Shown: one piece after another, positions 1 to 10,006 of the stretch
Numbering within the stretch: position 1 is the stretch's first letter
Layout of the letters: the number at the start of each line of letters is the position of its first letter
NCBI GenBank assembly: GCA_002964805.2
Contig: PUDQ02000003.1
Coordinates: 4,340,001 to 4,404,000 of the forward strand
Source of the DNA: Trametes villosa
Lineage: Eukaryota > Basidiomycota > Agaricomycetes > Polyporales > Polyporaceae
Direction: 5' to 3'
DNA: 64,000 nucleotides
Made by a program: the position numbers and the translations under genes
Notes under the pieces: model-generated
The model's database searches: none
The model's input: the letters and a program-made list of their open reading frames with translations, nothing else
Told to the model about the DNA's origin: nothing

Positions 1-2
1 AA

Positions 3-290
3 GGCGTAATCATCTGCGAGGCGCTACGGGATCCCGAAGTGGCCTTAGCGGACCTTCAGATCGTCAGGCTCAACTCGCTGCGATGGACTCCTGAACTGGG
101 GGATGGCCTCGTCCAGGTGTTGTCGCTGCGTATCGAGCGTGGCTTCGCGCGTCTCTCCGAGCTCCGTCTGAAGATGATTGGCTTGGACAGAAACTCGGCA
201 GAAGCGATGGCAGCGCACGAATCGACTATGATAGCCTTGCGTTCGCTCGTGGATGGGGATGTTTCGTATGAGGACTGTAATTCACGGTAG
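3..290 (+). CDS. F-box/LRR-like protein, 3' end only (cut by window edge)
   Basis: An open frame runs from the left edge to a TAG at 288-290 and encodes about 95 C-terminal residues. They align almost without gaps to the C-terminus of the protein at 589-2232 (shared SLRxERGFARLSELRLxMIGLD and SLVDGxVSYED). The start lies outside the window. It is a tandem paralog of the next gene, on the same strand and about 300 bp away. By homology it belongs to the expanded basidiomycete F-box families, presumed SCF ubiquitin-ligase substrate adaptors, but the F-box itself is not in view. It ends in NSR where the paralog ends in WELPY, so the extreme C-termini differ. Confidence 0.7.
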   Translation, partial: GVIICEALRDPEVALADLQIVRLNSLRWTPELGDGLVQVLSLRIERGFARLSELRLKMIGLDRNSAEAMAAHESTMIALRSLVDGDVSYEDCNSR

Positions 291-420
291 TGACACTGTC
301 AGTGGCACTGTCGCTGGCATCGCAGCACTCCCGCATCGGGAGTGGCAGATCACGGCCTATCGGTCCCGGGAAGACTCGTGGCGATCTCCTCCAAAGGTCC
401 TTTGTACGCATACTCACCAT

Positions 421-432
421 ACGTATATAAAG
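421..432 (+). promoter_or_regulatory. TATA-like element upstream of F-box gene
   Basis: The sequence acgtatataaag lies about 160 bp before the ATG at 589 in an otherwise empty intergenic stretch. Position and sequence fit a TATA box. No transcription start is known. Confidence 0.3.
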
Positions 433-588
433 ATTTGATTCCTGCGCCATCAACTCGATTCAGCCCGCCCACTCCTCACCCGCTGCCATACGTGCAAGTA
501 AGTGTACAATCTAACGCTGTGGTGATAAAGGAGCCACTCACATTCGTCATGATGTTATAGGCCATCTCTCCTTGCTCTAGAATATCAT

Positions 589-2232
589 ATGGAATCGACT
601 TCGACCTCCCTTGTCTCTACGACGTTCCCCTCTTTCGTGGATGGATCGTCTGGTCCACCGGGTGCTCCTGACCGTCATGGCGAGCGAGCCAAGTGCACAT
701 TCCGCCTTCCAAACGAGCTTTCGATCATGATCTTCCGCCACCTCTTGGAGGACGAATCTGACGCGAACTGGCCCTATAACGAAGCAGAGTTCTTCCAACG
801 CCCTCGAAGCCTAGCCGCCGTTTGTGGTGTCAGTCGAGCCTGGAGGGATTGCGCGGTCGGCACGCCGAGTCTCTGGCGGGACGTCGCGGTGCATGGACAC
901 GTCGAGTGGCTCAAACTCTCTATCGAGCGGTCCCAGACCCTTCCCCTTGCTGTTTCGTTCGGGCTACCCTCTACCTTTGTTTCCTCCTCACGACTCCTAT
1001 ACCACCACATCCATCGTATCCGCATGCTCGCAGTATGCCGCACGAGCAAGGAGGCGCTTCGTTTGCTCGACGTACTGCTGGACCGGCGTGTCTCCATGCC
1101 GGCCCTCAAGGAGCTCCGCATCGACGCTACAGACAACAGAGATGACTACTGGACGGCCGGTTCCAAGTTCCTTAACAGCCCTCTGCTCCACACCATTGTC
1201 TTGAAGTCCGCAGGTCTCGAGTGGTACCGCGGTGGAGTGAAATGGCTGCGCTGTCTAAGAATTTCCGACTGGAGCGATGACGGAGAAAATCAAGGTTGGT
1301 TATTCGAGCATTTCCTGCGCTTCCTGACGGGATGCCATAGCCTTGAAATGCTTTCACTCGACTATGGCTTCCCCGCTGTGAATCTCGCGATGGAGGTCGA
1401 AAGGCGCGGCGGCTCACCCTTGCCAGTCGTCTCTCTCCCTCGTCTAAAGCTGCTCGAACTCTCCTACCCTGCTTTAGGGTTCCCTAAGCCCGACATGTAT
1501 CAACTGCTGTCGCACATCAATTTGCCTCTCGAGGCGGAGATACAGCTGTACGCGCAGGTCGACGAGAACGGGAAGGATGCGGAGTCCACCCTGGAAGGCT
1601 TCCTGGATCACCTCCCGTGCGACACCACGCGCCTTCCCATCCTCGGCGCGGCGACGCTCGCGCGGATCACGCACAACAACATACGTTTCGAGATACCGGG
1701 TTCAGACATTGGCCCGAGCTGGCTCAGCCTCGACTACTTCGGGTGGACTGACGCTCCAGTCAGGGTCTCGCACGAGCGCGCCCTGCGAGAAGCTTGCGTC
1801 CTGCTCGCTCGCGCGCCCCTCCGGATCGCCGAGCTTTACGTCTTGGACGTCCCCACAGCGCTGTGGGTGGAGTTCTTCAAGAAGTTCCCTGCCATCACGG
1901 AGTTGGCTATCGGGAGCCAGAGGGGTGGCCGTCCGGAGCAGGCCATGGCCGCCTGCGAGGCCCTCCGGGACCCCGACGTCAGTCTAGAGGACCTTCGCGT
2001 CGTCAGGATCGATGGGCTGCGGTGGACCCCCGAGTTGGCGGACAGTCTCATCCAGGCGTTATCACTGCGTGTCGAGCGGGGCTTCGCACGCTTGTCCGAG
2101 CTCCGTCTGGATATGATTGGCCTGGATAGGGGATCCGCAGAGTCGATGGCAGCACACGAAGTAGCTATGGCGACGTTGGGCTCACTGGTAGATGGGGAGG
2201 TTTCGTACGAGGATTGGGAGCTACCTTATTGA
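589..2232 (+). CDS. F-box protein with C-terminal LRR-like region
   Basis: Single-exon gene of 547 residues. Residues 36-95 carry an F-box-like segment (FRLPNELSIMIFRHLLEDE ... VCGVSRAWRDCAVGTPSLWRDV), the usual start of basidiomycete F-box proteins. The rest is leucine-rich with irregular LRR-like strands, as expected of a substrate-recognition region. The likely role is adaptor in an SCF ubiquitin ligase through Skp1 binding, which follows from the family and not from anything specific here. The C-terminal 90 residues match the partial paralog at the left edge, so this is a tandem pair. The ATG at 589 is the first in frame, and the F-box sits at the expected distance from it. The substrate cannot be inferred. 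Confidence 0.8.
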   Translation: MESTSTSLVSTTFPSFVDGSSGPPGAPDRHGERAKCTFRLPNELSIMIFRHLLEDESDANWPYNEAEFFQRPRSLAAVCGVSRAWRDCAVGTPSLWRDVAVHGHVEWLKLSIERSQTLPLAVSFGLPSTFVSSSRLLYHHIHRIRMLAVCRTSKEALRLLDVLLDRRVSMPALKELRIDATDNRDDYWTAGSKFLNSPLLHTIVLKSAGLEWYRGGVKWLRCLRISDWSDDGENQGWLFEHFLRFLTGCHSLEMLSLDYGFPAVNLAMEVERRGGSPLPVVSLPRLKLLELSYPALGFPKPDMYQLLSHINLPLEAEIQLYAQVDENGKDAESTLEGFLDHLPCDTTRLPILGAATLARITHNNIRFEIPGSDIGPSWLSLDYFGWTDAPVRVSHERALREACVLLARAPLRIAELYVLDVPTALWVEFFKKFPAITELAIGSQRGGRPEQAMAACEALRDPDVSLEDLRVVRIDGLRWTPELADSLIQALSLRVERGFARLSELRLDMIGLDRGSAESMAAHEVAMATLGSLVDGEVSYEDWELPY

Positions 2233-2408
2233 TGGTGGGACTATCGTTTGTTGTACAATTGCAGAAGCTGCATCGGAATTGAGGTACATCTATACACGAG
2301 ATTGTCACCTGAAAACATGAAACAGGGCGTCCCGTCAGCGATCCAAGCCGGGAAACGTCTACGCTACGTACCTTGTATATCGCCTATCCTCGCTCTGTCC
2401 ATCCCTCG

Positions 2409-3455
2409 TTAGTTCTCCACGGGAATAGACACTCGACCGTCCGTAGGTGGAGCCGACGACGCCACCTCGACTTCATCTGGCAGACCGGCTTCCTTCCAGG
2501 CGGCGTAGCCACCGATCATGTCCGTCGCGTTCAGCAGGCCCAGATCGTGCAAGGACGCGGCCGCGAGCGAGGACGTATAGCTCTCCTGGCAGAACACGAT
2601 CAACCGCAAGTCGTATCGGTCCGCGATCGGCAGCCGGTACGCACAGCGAGGGTCGAACCGCCACTCGAGTACGTTCCGCTCCACGATCAGCGCGCCCGCG
2701 ATGCTCCCATACGTGCGCCGCTGCGCCTCGGGGCGGATGTCGACGAGCACAACCGGCCACAGCACGGCGGCGTCCTGGAGCTCGTCGAACGCCTGCTGCG
2801 GCGTGATGCGCTGGAGGCGTGCGCGCGCGTGCTCGAGGATCTGCGCGATGCTGCGCGAGCCGGGCGGCGGGTCGAGCGGGTCCATCGGTTGGCGCGCGGC
2901 CTTGCGCGCGGCGTCCCACAGCGCGGCCTCATCGAAGTTGGAACTGCAGAGGTCGCGGATGAGCGCGCCCCAGCGCCCGTGCCGCAGGTCGTGCCGCTCG
3001 ACGCGGTTGAGAAACTTGGACCGGACGAGGATGCCTGCGCGCTCGGCGAGCTCCTCGGACGAGCTGCAGATGAGGACGGGGCTCGTGCCCCGGTGGGGGA
3101 GGGCGAGAACGAACAGGTATGATTGATGTTTGGGTGTCATAACCCTCTTGAGCTCCGAGGCGAGGGAGTTTAGGAACTCTTCTCCGGACGAGTAGGGGAG
3201 GGTGAGCACGACGCCGACCTTGGTGCCTTCTACGGTCTCCGCGTCGCGCGTAGCCCGAAGCACGATCGTTTGAGCGACCTGTTCCCGGACAGGACCAAGC
3301 GCGTCAGGAGAGGCTGATCTGACTGGAGAACTTTGCCCCTCTCTACGGTGTTCTCGCGAGGGGAGCTCGGGTTGGGGGATGATTTCGCCGTAACTGGTAC
3401 TGCTTGAACGGGAGGAGGAGCTCGATGACCACCGAGCTTGCTGAGGATGTGACAT
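2409..3455 (-). CDS. Rhodanese-domain protein
   Basis: Predicted protein of 348 residues from the ATG at 3455; the frame stays open to 3578 upstream, but only a TTG is available there. Residues 10-65 are Ser/Arg-rich and probably disordered. The middle third (about 100-190: SPVLICSSSEELAERAGILV ... RHDLRHGRWGALI) vaguely resembles the DHHA1 domain of alanyl-tRNA synthetase-like proteins; that is speculative. The C-terminal 130 residues are a rhodanese domain: VVLVDIRPEAQRRTYGSIAGA, then the active-site-type loop FCQESYTSS with its cysteine, then GGYAAWKEAGLP. Such domains transfer sulfur or act as regulatory folds; the substrate is unknown. It converges on the F-box gene at 589 with about 180 bp between stops. 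An upstream exon cannot be excluded. Confidence 0.72.
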   Translation of the reverse strand: MSHPQQARWSSSSSSRSSSTSYGEIIPQPELPSREHRREGQSSPVRSASPDALGPVREQVAQTIVLRATRDAETVEGTKVGVVLTLPYSSGEEFLNSLASELKRVMTPKHQSYLFVLALPHRGTSPVLICSSSEELAERAGILVRSKFLNRVERHDLRHGRWGALIRDLCSSNFDEAALWDAARKAARQPMDPLDPPPGSRSIAQILEHARARLQRITPQQAFDELQDAAVLWPVVLVDIRPEAQRRTYGSIAGALIVERNVLEWRFDPRCAYRLPIADRYDLRLIVFCQESYTSSLAAASLHDLGLLNATDMIGGYAAWKEAGLPDEVEVASSAPPTDGRVSIPVEN

Positions 3456-3885
3456 TGCGAGCCCTCGGTCTGCAGGAGTCAATAACCGTCCGTTCCCCGA
3501 GTCGGCGAGAACGGTTTGAAGTTGGTTGATGAGGTGCTGGAGAATCCCAGAAACTAAGTACTGCCCGCTTTGTGGCAACCTAAGTAAGTACTTTACCTGT
3601 CCAACCCAAGAGTTCAGTGGGCTTCCGATCGTGTAGTATAGGAAGACTAGCGATGCATACCTAACCTGCTTGTGAATGGTAAGGGGTGAGTGGTGACCGG
3701 TGACCGGTGAAGGCCGTTCCAGTACTTACCTATCGTCGTGGACGCAGTACCGCGGCCATAGCCGGGGGCCGAGCGCTCGCCGCGATCTGAGCACCGCCGA
3801 GCGCTGCCTGGCATCTCACATTCATACCACCATCTACACTCGACCCGAGCCTACACTACTTGAGCTATCATCCGACATAATCAAC
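3456..3885. other. Divergent intergenic region, promoter of tandem F-box unit
   Basis: No gene is recognised. From about 3,680 the sequence resembles 6,180-6,355, upstream of the next F-box paralog (shared gcgctcgccgcgat and cataccaccatctac), so the promoter was copied with the gene. At 3,690-3,710 a short direct repeat of gtgaccg occurs. Confidence 0.5.
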
Positions 3886-5719
3886 ATGAACGCTGGTATG
3901 CGGTCCTCTTCTCTGAAATGAAATGGTTTTTGACGGCATAATTACGCGAATGTTTCTTCGCTAATGGTTAGCCTTGTCAGTGGATGACTCCCTACCAGCG
4001 TCTTGTGTACAGGGACACACTCGCGAGGCCTGGCTTGTTCGTCGGAAAACGTTGGTCGACGCGCGTTCCGCGATAGATCAAGAGCTGCTAGAAGTGAACC
4101 GCCTTCTTAACTCCTCTACACCAATCAACACCCTGCCGGTGGAAATCCTCGCGGAAATTCTCCACGTCGTGCAAGTCCACACCTTCGCCCTTCCTCGGGA
4201 CAAGGCGGCTGCTCTGCGCTGGTTTCGCACTTTCGCGGTCTGCTCCCAATGGCGTGCTATCGTGATCTCAAACCCGCTTTTCTGGAGAACCATGGTCGTT
4301 CAGCGAATCCCCGAGCTCCTCACCCTCTCGCTCGAACGTGCGACCCGTGGCTCTCCCATCGATCTCTACTTCGAGAGCGCAGATTTCCCGTGGAAGTCTC
4401 TAGTGTACATTCTTCAAGATTGGCTCACTGACATCCGCACTCTGCGTTTTGAACGGATCAACGCCAACGCCTTAGGGCCAGACGGCCTCGAGGAGCTCGT
4501 CGGTACGCGCCTGCTGCATAGACTCGTGGACCTCTCCATTACTTGCGAGGGCGAAGACTTTCCACGGGTGCCCCGCATTCAAGACGCGAGTTCTGCGCTC
4601 CAGTGTCTGTTTTTGCGTGGTCTGACACCGACGTTGAACACCACTCTCTACTCTCGCCTCCCCCGACTGAAACTGCGGAACTGTGCGTGGGTCAATTTCG
4701 CCTGGTTCTTAAACATGCTCGAGGGATGCCCCCAGCTCGAAGAGCTCGACCTGGAGCGTTCCCTGCCGCCAGACTTGGACAACTTCTCCGACGAGCATCC
4801 TCTCACAATCTCAGATGGATCTCGTAGACCGGCGGTATCGCTTCCTCGAGTGCGCACCTTGCGCCTCGCCGGAGACGCTTGCGACGAAATCGCCCTCGTG
4901 CTCTCGTATCTTCATTTCCCTAACGCCAGCAAAATCACGATTGTCGGCGACAAGGGCGCAGACGCGGAAGACACGTCCGTGGACGGCGCCGTTATCAGCA
5001 TGCTGCCCAGGGAACCCAAGGCCACCTTCCCGGCTCTGCAATCGATCACCTCCGTGGATGTCGTCGTCTCCGACGACGTGTACGAGATGCGTATGCGGGG
5101 CTCCCACGAAATATCTCTCGCGTTCTCATTGGATGGCGGGGGGGTATCCTGGAATAAAGACGACGCTTACCATGCTGTCCTCGAGCTGCCGATCATCTGC
5201 CACGGCGCGCCGATCACGTCCCTGCACTTCACCGGGGACTTCTCCAACCACGCGACGATGAACCACTGGGAGCGGCTACTCGAGCACTTCAAGTATCTGG
5301 AGGTGCTTCACATCACCGGGTCCGGAGTCTGCCAGTCGATGTGGATTGCGCTTCGGACGTCGTCCGGCCAGTCCGAGCCGCACTGCCCCGCTCTGCGTTC
5401 CGTGGTCCTGGGAAAGCAGGACGACGACGGAAAGCAGGACGACGACGGAAAGCAGGACGACGACGGAAAGCAGGACGACGACAAGGGCTTCCAAGCCGGC
5501 GCCATCGAAACCGTATGCGAAGCTCTCGATGTCCGCGCCAAACACGGACTGCGCCTCCACACGCTCATTCTGGATTTCGCTCTCGGACGCGTCGGCCCCG
5601 GAGAAGGCGACGCCGTAGCTATGCACCGCGACCGACTACAAAGCTTGGTCGACCACTTGACGTTCTTCCCACGGCTCGGAGAGCAACTCGATGGCGGCTC
5701 ATTCGAGGGAGACGATTGA
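3886..5719 (+). CDS. F-box protein, tandem copy 1 (10-nt first exon)
   Basis: Join 3886-3895, 3981-5719; 582 residues. No usable in-frame ATG exists at the start of the large exon. An upstream ATG AAC GCT G followed by gtatgcgg and an acceptor ttgtcag restores a start (M-N-A-V-D-D) in frame. The paralog at 6360 has the same phase-1 G|TG junction, which supports the model. An N-terminal helical stretch precedes the F-box (about 48-110: INTLPVEILAEILHVV ... FAVCSQWRAIVISNPLFWR), followed by an LRR-like body. Residues around 480 contain four GKQDDD repeats that are absent from the paralog. Presumed SCF adaptor; target unknown. Confidence 0.78.
5411..5482 (+). repeat. In-frame 18-bp minisatellite, four perfect copies
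   Basis: ggaaagcaggacgacgac is repeated four times without a mismatch inside the F-box gene, giving (GKQDDD)4. Being a multiple of three it keeps the frame. The paralog at the same position has unrelated sequence with one acidic patch, so the array arose after the duplication. Confidence 0.95.
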
Positions 5720-6359
5720 GACAGGGCGGAGGCGGTGACCACCCCAGCGGGGAGGAAGTGTGACGGTGAGTGATAGGAACGTGTCTTCGTTTGGATCTCT
5801 CCCCTAACTGTATAGTAGAGTCCGAGTGGGTCGAGGACTCAGTGCGTCAGCCCAAAGTACACGTGTGTAGCGGTAGTGCTGAAGCCCAATTCCGTTCATG
5901 GTGTACCGTAATCCATTCACCGTCCGAGTACGGCCCTAAGGATGTCATCATTGATTTGTCCGCGGCCCCCTTGTAGAACGGCCCCAACTGATCATGACGG
6001 AAGTTTGTATTAATTAATTGGAGATGTTCAGAAAGGTCGTCAGCTCAGGCCCAACCGTTGGAGTATTCAAGGTGGCACCTCCTGAGCTAGTACCTATCCC
6101 ACCGGAATCCGAGTCATTATTGCATAGCCGACTGAATGATACAGGAAATGTGGTGCATACCTGACTCGACTGCGACTCACCAGTGGTGAGTACTGGTGAA
6201 GCTTGAAGGGTTACGTTAAGGCCGTGCTGCAGTAGGACGTCCCACTGCAAGTCGTCGCCGGGCGCTCGCCGCGATTTGAGCGCTACCGATCTCACATCCG
6301 TACCACCATCTACTCAAACCAGGCCTGGACCATTTGCGGAGTCGTTTGATCGAACCCAT
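5720..6359. other. Intergenic: 3' flank of copy 1 and promoter of copy 2
   Basis: No gene is seen. 5,810-6,030 resembles 8,285-8,490 (shared gtacggccc, gtccccttg and gaacggccc stretches), and 6,180-6,355 resembles the promoter of copy 1. This defines a tandem unit of about 2.4 kb. Confidence 0.55.
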
Positions 6360-8148
6360 ATGACATACACAGGTATGCGGTTGTATACTCAAGACTACAC
6401 TAGACAGGTCACTGACAGCACAATCCCGCAATTGTGTTCACCAACGACGAGTAGTGCCTATGGAGGAATCCCGACAATTTTCTAGCGCACGGGAGCATGC
6501 CCGCGAAGCCTTGCTTGTTCGTCGACAATCCTTGACCGATGCGCGCGCCGCGATGGATCGAGAGCTGCTTGAAGTGAACCGTGTTCTCAACTCCTTTGCG
6601 CCGATCAATACCCTGCCGATGGAGATTCTCACAGAAATCCTTCGTATCGTACATGCACGCATCTTCGCATCTCCTGAGCCAGATGGCGTGCCAAACCTCA
6701 GCTGGTTCTACATCTTGGCGGTCTGCTTCCACTGGCGGACCATCGTGGTCTCGAACCCCCTGTTCTGGAGAACTATCGTCGTCCAGCGAACCCCAGAGCT
6801 CCTCTCACTCTCGCTCGAGCGTGCATTACGAGGCTCTCCCATCCACCTCCGCTTCGAGCGCAAGGATTTCCCATGGCGGTCTTTAGGGGAAGTCCTCCAA
6901 GGCCGGCTCATCGACGTTCGCACTCTGCGTTTCCAGCGAATCGCTCCGGATGGCGGCTTACCAGAGGGCATCGCGGCACTTCTCGGTAACCGCCGCTCGC
7001 TGCCTGCATTACAGGAACTCTCCATCGCTTGCCAGGACGACATGGACCTCCCATGGGTGCCACGTATAAACGATGCTTGTCCCGTACTCAAGTCTCTGTC
7101 TTTGTACAGGCTGAAGCCGACAGCGGATGCCTCGCTTTTCTCCCGCCTCCACCGCCTGTCAATGCGGCACTGTGCGTGGGTCGGCCTCGCCAGCTTCTTG
7201 GACATGCTCGAGAGCTGCACTCAGCTGGAAGAGCTTGACCTAGAGCTTTCCCTGCCACCGGACCTTTACCGCTTCTCCAACCAGCATCCACTCACAGCCG
7301 CCGATGGATCTCGTAGACCGACGGTATCGCTTTCTCGAGTGCGCACTTTGCGCCTCGCCGGCGACGCTTGCGACAAAATCGCCCTCGTCCTTTCGTATCT
7401 TCGCTTTCACAACGCAAGGAGGATAACGATTCTCGGCGACAAAGGCGGAGACGCAAAAGACACGTCCGTGGACGGCGCTATCATCAGCATGCTGCCCAGG
7501 GAGCCTACCGCTACCTTTCCGGTCCTGAAGTCGATCACCTACGTGGAGGTACTCGTTTGCGACCAGTTGTACGAGATGAATGTGTACTGCCCTGGCGAAG
7601 TATCCGTCGAGCTATCCCTCGATGGCGGCGAGGTATTCTGGAGCGACGAGGACGCTTCCTATGCCGTCGTCGAACTGCCCACTGTATGCAAAGGCGCGCC
7701 CATCACGTCTCTGCACTTCACCGGGGACGTCTCCGACCGCACCATACCGGACCCGCACGACACACGGCAATGGAAGCAGCTTCTCGAGCACTTCAGATTC
7801 TTGGAGTCGCTTAATATCGGTGGGTACGGACTCTGCCGGTCGATGTGGACGGCGCTTCGGGAATCGTCCAATCAGCCCGAGTCGTGCTGTCCCGCTCTGC
7901 GTTATGTGTTCCTGTACGACCACGAGGAGCTCCATGTCGACGACCTCGAGGCCGTGTGCGACACTCTCGGCGTCCGTGCAGAGGGTGGGTTGCGCCTCCA
8001 CACGCTCGCCTTGGCTTTTCCTCAAGGACCATTCACGCCCAGACTAGTCGCCCACCGCGACCGGTTACAAAACTTGGTCGACAACTTGACGTTCCCCTCA
8101 CCATCCGGAAACCAATTCGAGGGCGGTCCGCCCGAGGGAGACGATTGA
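6360..8148 (+). CDS. F-box protein, tandem copy 2 (13-nt first exon)
   Basis: Join 6360-6372, 6455-8148; 568 residues (M-T-Y-T-V-P-M-E-E). The first intron starts gtatgcgg as in copy 1 and ends in tag, with the same phase-1 G|TG junction. An internal ATG at 6460 could serve if the micro-exon is not used. F-box at about 45-105 (INTLPMEILTEILRIVHARI ... LAVCFHWRTIVVSNPLFWR), then an LRR-like body colinear with copy 1 over its whole length except for the repeat array. Both copies end in EGDD followed by the same gagacagggcgg 3' flank. Presumed substrate adaptor of an SCF ligase. Confidence 0.8.
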
Positions 8149-8884
8149 GACAGGGCGGGGGCGGCGTACATACCCTGGGAAATGCATCTGGATGCCGAGG
8201 TCGACTGCAGTGGCAGGCAAGAGAAACGTTGGTGAGCCTTAGGACTGTGTCTTCGTATGAAGTCTCCCGCTCATTGCTTGTAAGGCTGGTGGAAGATCAA
8301 GCGCGTCGACCTAAGTTACGCGTACGTAGCGGAAGTACTGAGTACTGAGGCCCGAGCTTGTACATATTGTGCCACTCATTGTTGGAGTACGGCCCCGGGA
8401 AATTGAATGTCGTCATCAATTCCTCTGTGGTCCCCTTGCAGAACGGCCCAAACTCATCATGTCGGAAGGTATTGATTGACTGGGGATATACATAAGCTGA
8501 GCGACTATAAAAACAACCTGTGAGACCAGGGAGAGGAGCAGTGGGTCGACAAACTAGTGCTGGTGCGCGCCGCCGCCCCGCGAACCACGAAGACGCGGCG
8601 GAGCGGCGGAATCTATCATACTTCCGAGTCGTGCTACGAGTCAGGCATCATCCTTCCGGAGGTAGGTAATAGTGTACGTGGGGAGTCAGTGCAGATGCGG
8701 GCGTGAGGATGCGAATATACACGAGGCAAAGAGCGAGAACGAATACGAATACGAAGAATGCGACGTGTCCAAGTATGTGTCAAGAAGTTCGCAGTACTAG
8801 CGGCAGTCTGCAATAAAGGCGTGCGGAACATAGGTAGGAGGTCGTGAGCATTGAGCGTTAAGCGTTGAGCATTCGTGTGCAGCT
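8149..8884. other. Intergenic, duplicated 3' flank
   Basis: The first 350 bp are the homologue of the sequence after F-box copy 1. The remainder to the terpene synthase-like stop shows no gene; short Ala/Arg-rich open frames there lack family resemblance. Confidence 0.5.
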
Positions 8885-10006
8885 TCATGAGAGGAAGACC
8901 CAGCCAGACGAGCGCACGTCCTCGGCCGTCTCCCCGAAATACCGATCGGTCTCGTACAGCCAGTGGAGGGTGCCGACCACGCAGTCGCGGAGGCCCTGCA
9001 CGTACGCGTGGATGTCGAAGTCGCGGTCGCCGGATGCTGGCAGGGACGTTTCGTTCGTGACGAAGTTCGCGATCGTGTCTTTGACGAGGTTGCCGGCGAA
9101 GTGTGCAGCCGCCTGCGCGGTATATCGTCGTTCGTGCATCAACACCGCGATGATGTTGCTGCTATGCGGTCGTCGTGCGTATGCCGCGACGTCCTGTCAT
9201 ACAGACAGAAATTAACTCAGGAGCCGACGGGGTTGACGGGAGAAGAGCATACCGTGGACCACGCGATGATATCCGCTGCGTCTTGCCGCAATCTCCGCAG
9301 TGTGGGGTGGTCGTACACTTGCGGTGGCACATGCAGACCTCTCGCGTACAGAACCAGGTCGAGCAGCATTTTGACCCCGCACGCGTCCCGCCGGAGCGCG
9401 ATGTAGGACTCCAGATCGGGGACGATGCCCTGAGCCGCATCCTGCGCCGTGAGTGCTTGCCCGAGTCGGAAGGCGGCTAGGTGCCGCTGGAAGCGCTTCT
9501 GCCATTCTCGGCGCGTCGTCGGGCGGAAGTACTTGGCCCATATCCTGTAAACGAAGCACAATCTCAGCTCGCCTGTACCGACCAAGGTTCTACTTCGCTC
9601 GGGCCGCTTCGTTAGACACTCGGACTCGCGGGAGGCGAACACGCCGCAGGGGAAGGGGAGGCGCGTGGCCCGAGACGTGTGTGATGAAAGAGAGGGGGAC
9701 TCACGGGTCGAACGCCTCCTCGTCCGCGTACAGCGACCGCGGCCGGTCCACCCAATGCGTGATCACGACGAGGAACTTCGTGATCGCGAGCAGCTGGCTG
9801 GCGTCGCATGTCGGGAAGCACAGCGCGGCGAGCAGGCCGAGTCGTGCGCCAGGGAGGCGTGCCTCCTCGTCCGCGTCGAGGAAGAGCGGGGTCGACAGCG
9901 CCCACTTCTCGGCCGCGAGCGAGACGGCGTGGCAGTGGGGGTTGCTCCGGAGATCGAAGTACGGGTGGCAGAAAGCTGGGAAATTCGGGATGCGGATGCT
10001 CCCCAT
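8885..10006 (-). CDS. Terpene synthase-like protein with degenerate metal motifs
   Basis: Join (minus) 10006-9705, 9544-9253, 9193-8885; 300 residues, frame closed across both introns. Similar to basidiomycete class I sesquiterpene synthases: N-terminal IRIPNFPAF...NPHCHAVSLAAEKWAL, C-terminal GLRDCVVGTLHWLYETDRYFG with the conserved arginine-tyrosine pair. In active enzymes a DDxxD/E-type motif follows helix C; here the position reads VVITHWVDRPRS, leaving one aspartate. The NSE triad (NDxxSxxxE) reads TDVAAYARR, so its Asn, Ser and Glu are replaced. These motifs bind the Mg2+ that ionises farnesyl diphosphate, so normal cyclase activity looks unlikely. No obvious biosynthetic cluster surrounds it. 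Possibly a decaying gene, but the frame is intact. Confidence 0.8.
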
